Below are positions 5,674 through 6,229 of a stretch of 6,229 bases of DNA, one piece after another. The translations under genes and the position numbers were made by a program. The notes beneath the pieces are model-generated. The model did no database searches, had not been told where the DNA came from, and was given only the letters and a program-made list of their open reading frames with translations. Source of the DNA: Candidatus Magasanikiibacteriota bacterium (lineage in GTDB: Bacteria > Patescibacteriota > Patescibacteriia > Magasanikbacterales > UBA922). The number at the start of each line of letters is the position of its first letter. Within the stretch, counting starts at the first letter, position 1. The DNA lies in the NCBI GenBank assembly GCA_023246565.1, contig JAHFIE010000054.1:1-6229 (forward strand), read 5' to 3'.

Positions 5674-6229
5674 ATGTTTCCAGCCCTAGATAAAATTAAA
5701 AAGCAGTTTGATAAAGATAGTGAGAAAATTAAGGATCTAGTATCGCTTGAGTCTTTGGAACAAAAATTTTTTTCCCGACAAAGCGGTGTAGTAACCAATG
5801 CAATGAAAGAAATTAGTACTGTCGCGAGTGAAAAGAAAAAAGCATATGGTGAAGCTTTAAATACATTAAAACAAGAATTGAATGTAGGTTTTGCTCAAAA
5901 AAAACAGGTTTTGGAAACTCTGCGTTGGAATGCTTTGGCTGAACAAGAAGCGATTGATGGTACGCAGCCCTTGATTCCACAGCCATCCCTTGGTCATATC
6001 CACCCCATAAGTTCAGTCCAGTATGATTTGGAAGATTTATTTACTTCCATGGGTTTTATGGTTTTGGATGGACCAGAACTCGAGAGTGATTTTTATAATT
6101 TTGAAGCCGTTAATATTCCGTCTGACCATCCGGCACGTGACATGCAGGATACTTTTTATATCAAAGATCACCCAAATTGGGTCATGCGTACGCATACATC
6201 TTCAGTACAAGTACGCGCCATGGAAAAAT
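5674..6229 (+). CDS. pheS: Phenylalanine-tRNA ligase alpha subunit, N-terminal part
   Basis: PheS is the catalytic subunit of the (alpha-beta)2 class II enzyme that charges tRNA-Phe in the cytoplasm. The first 185 residues are present; the gene runs off the right edge in an open frame. Residues 1-90 form the charged helical arm expected to contact tRNA; the usual YLGRKG-like spot reads FFSRQSGVV (32-40), so it is diverged. The class II core then starts: GHIHP (107-111), FTSMGFMVLDGPELESD (123-139), YNFEAVNIP (141-149), DHPARDMQDTFY (151-162) and RTHTSSVQ (172-179), where many bacteria have RTHTSPVQ. The ATG at 5674 is the natural start for the arm; GAGAG a few bases upstream is at best a weak ribosome site. 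It lies 9 bp after the hypothetical gene, so co-transcription is likely. pheT would be expected downstream. Confidence 0.95.
   Translation, partial: MFPALDKIKKQFDKDSEKIKDLVSLESLEQKFFSRQSGVVTNAMKEISTVASEKKKAYGEALNTLKQELNVGFAQKKQVLETLRWNALAEQEAIDGTQPLIPQPSLGHIHPISSVQYDLEDLFTSMGFMVLDGPELESDFYNFEAVNIPSDHPARDMQDTFYIKDHPNWVMRTHTSSVQVRAMEK

Overview
The window is an ordinary stretch of AT-rich bacterial chromosome with eight protein-coding genes, two of them cut by the window edges. There are no RNA genes, no CRISPR array and no transposase. Several features suggest a member of the Patescibacteria (Candidate Phyla Radiation): compact genes, almost no Shine-Dalgarno sequences, short spacers, a lemA-htpX pair and diverged housekeeping proteins. 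This is an inference from style, not a proven placement. TGA acts as a normal stop, because the phosphohexomutase gene ends on it at family length, so the TGA=Gly code of Gracilibacteria and SR1 does not apply.

Layout from left to right. (1) 1-351, minus: N-terminal part of a ClpC-type AAA+ unfoldase. (2) 352-431: divergent promoter region in which the two predicted -10 boxes overlap. (3) 432-1808, plus: alpha-D-phosphohexomutase (phosphomannomutase/phosphoglucomutase) with an unusual sugar-binding loop. (4) 1811-2203, minus: QueF, preQ0 reductase of queuosine synthesis, tail to tail with the mutase and only 2 bp away. (5) 2205-3089, minus: HtpX membrane zinc protease, 1 bp upstream of queF. 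(6) 3090-3414: non-coding gap with a nested inverted repeat that resembles a REPIN or small MITE, plus a separate hairpin. (7) 3415-3978, minus: LemA. (8) 4057-5226, plus: RseP-type site-2 protease, divergent from lemA. (9) 5248-5664, plus: uncharacterised 138-residue protein. (10) 5674-6229, plus: start of pheS, running off the right edge.

The minus-strand set lemA-htpX-queF and the plus-strand set rseP-hypothetical-pheS look like two divergent transcription units leaving the 3979-4056 spacer. Clp unfoldase, HtpX, LemA and RseP give the region a protein-quality and envelope-maintenance flavour, although the mutase, QueF and PheS are plain metabolic or translation genes. I found no convincing new multi-gene system. 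The points most worth a second look are the nested repeat between lemA and htpX, the altered mutase loop, and the unknown protein between rseP and pheS.
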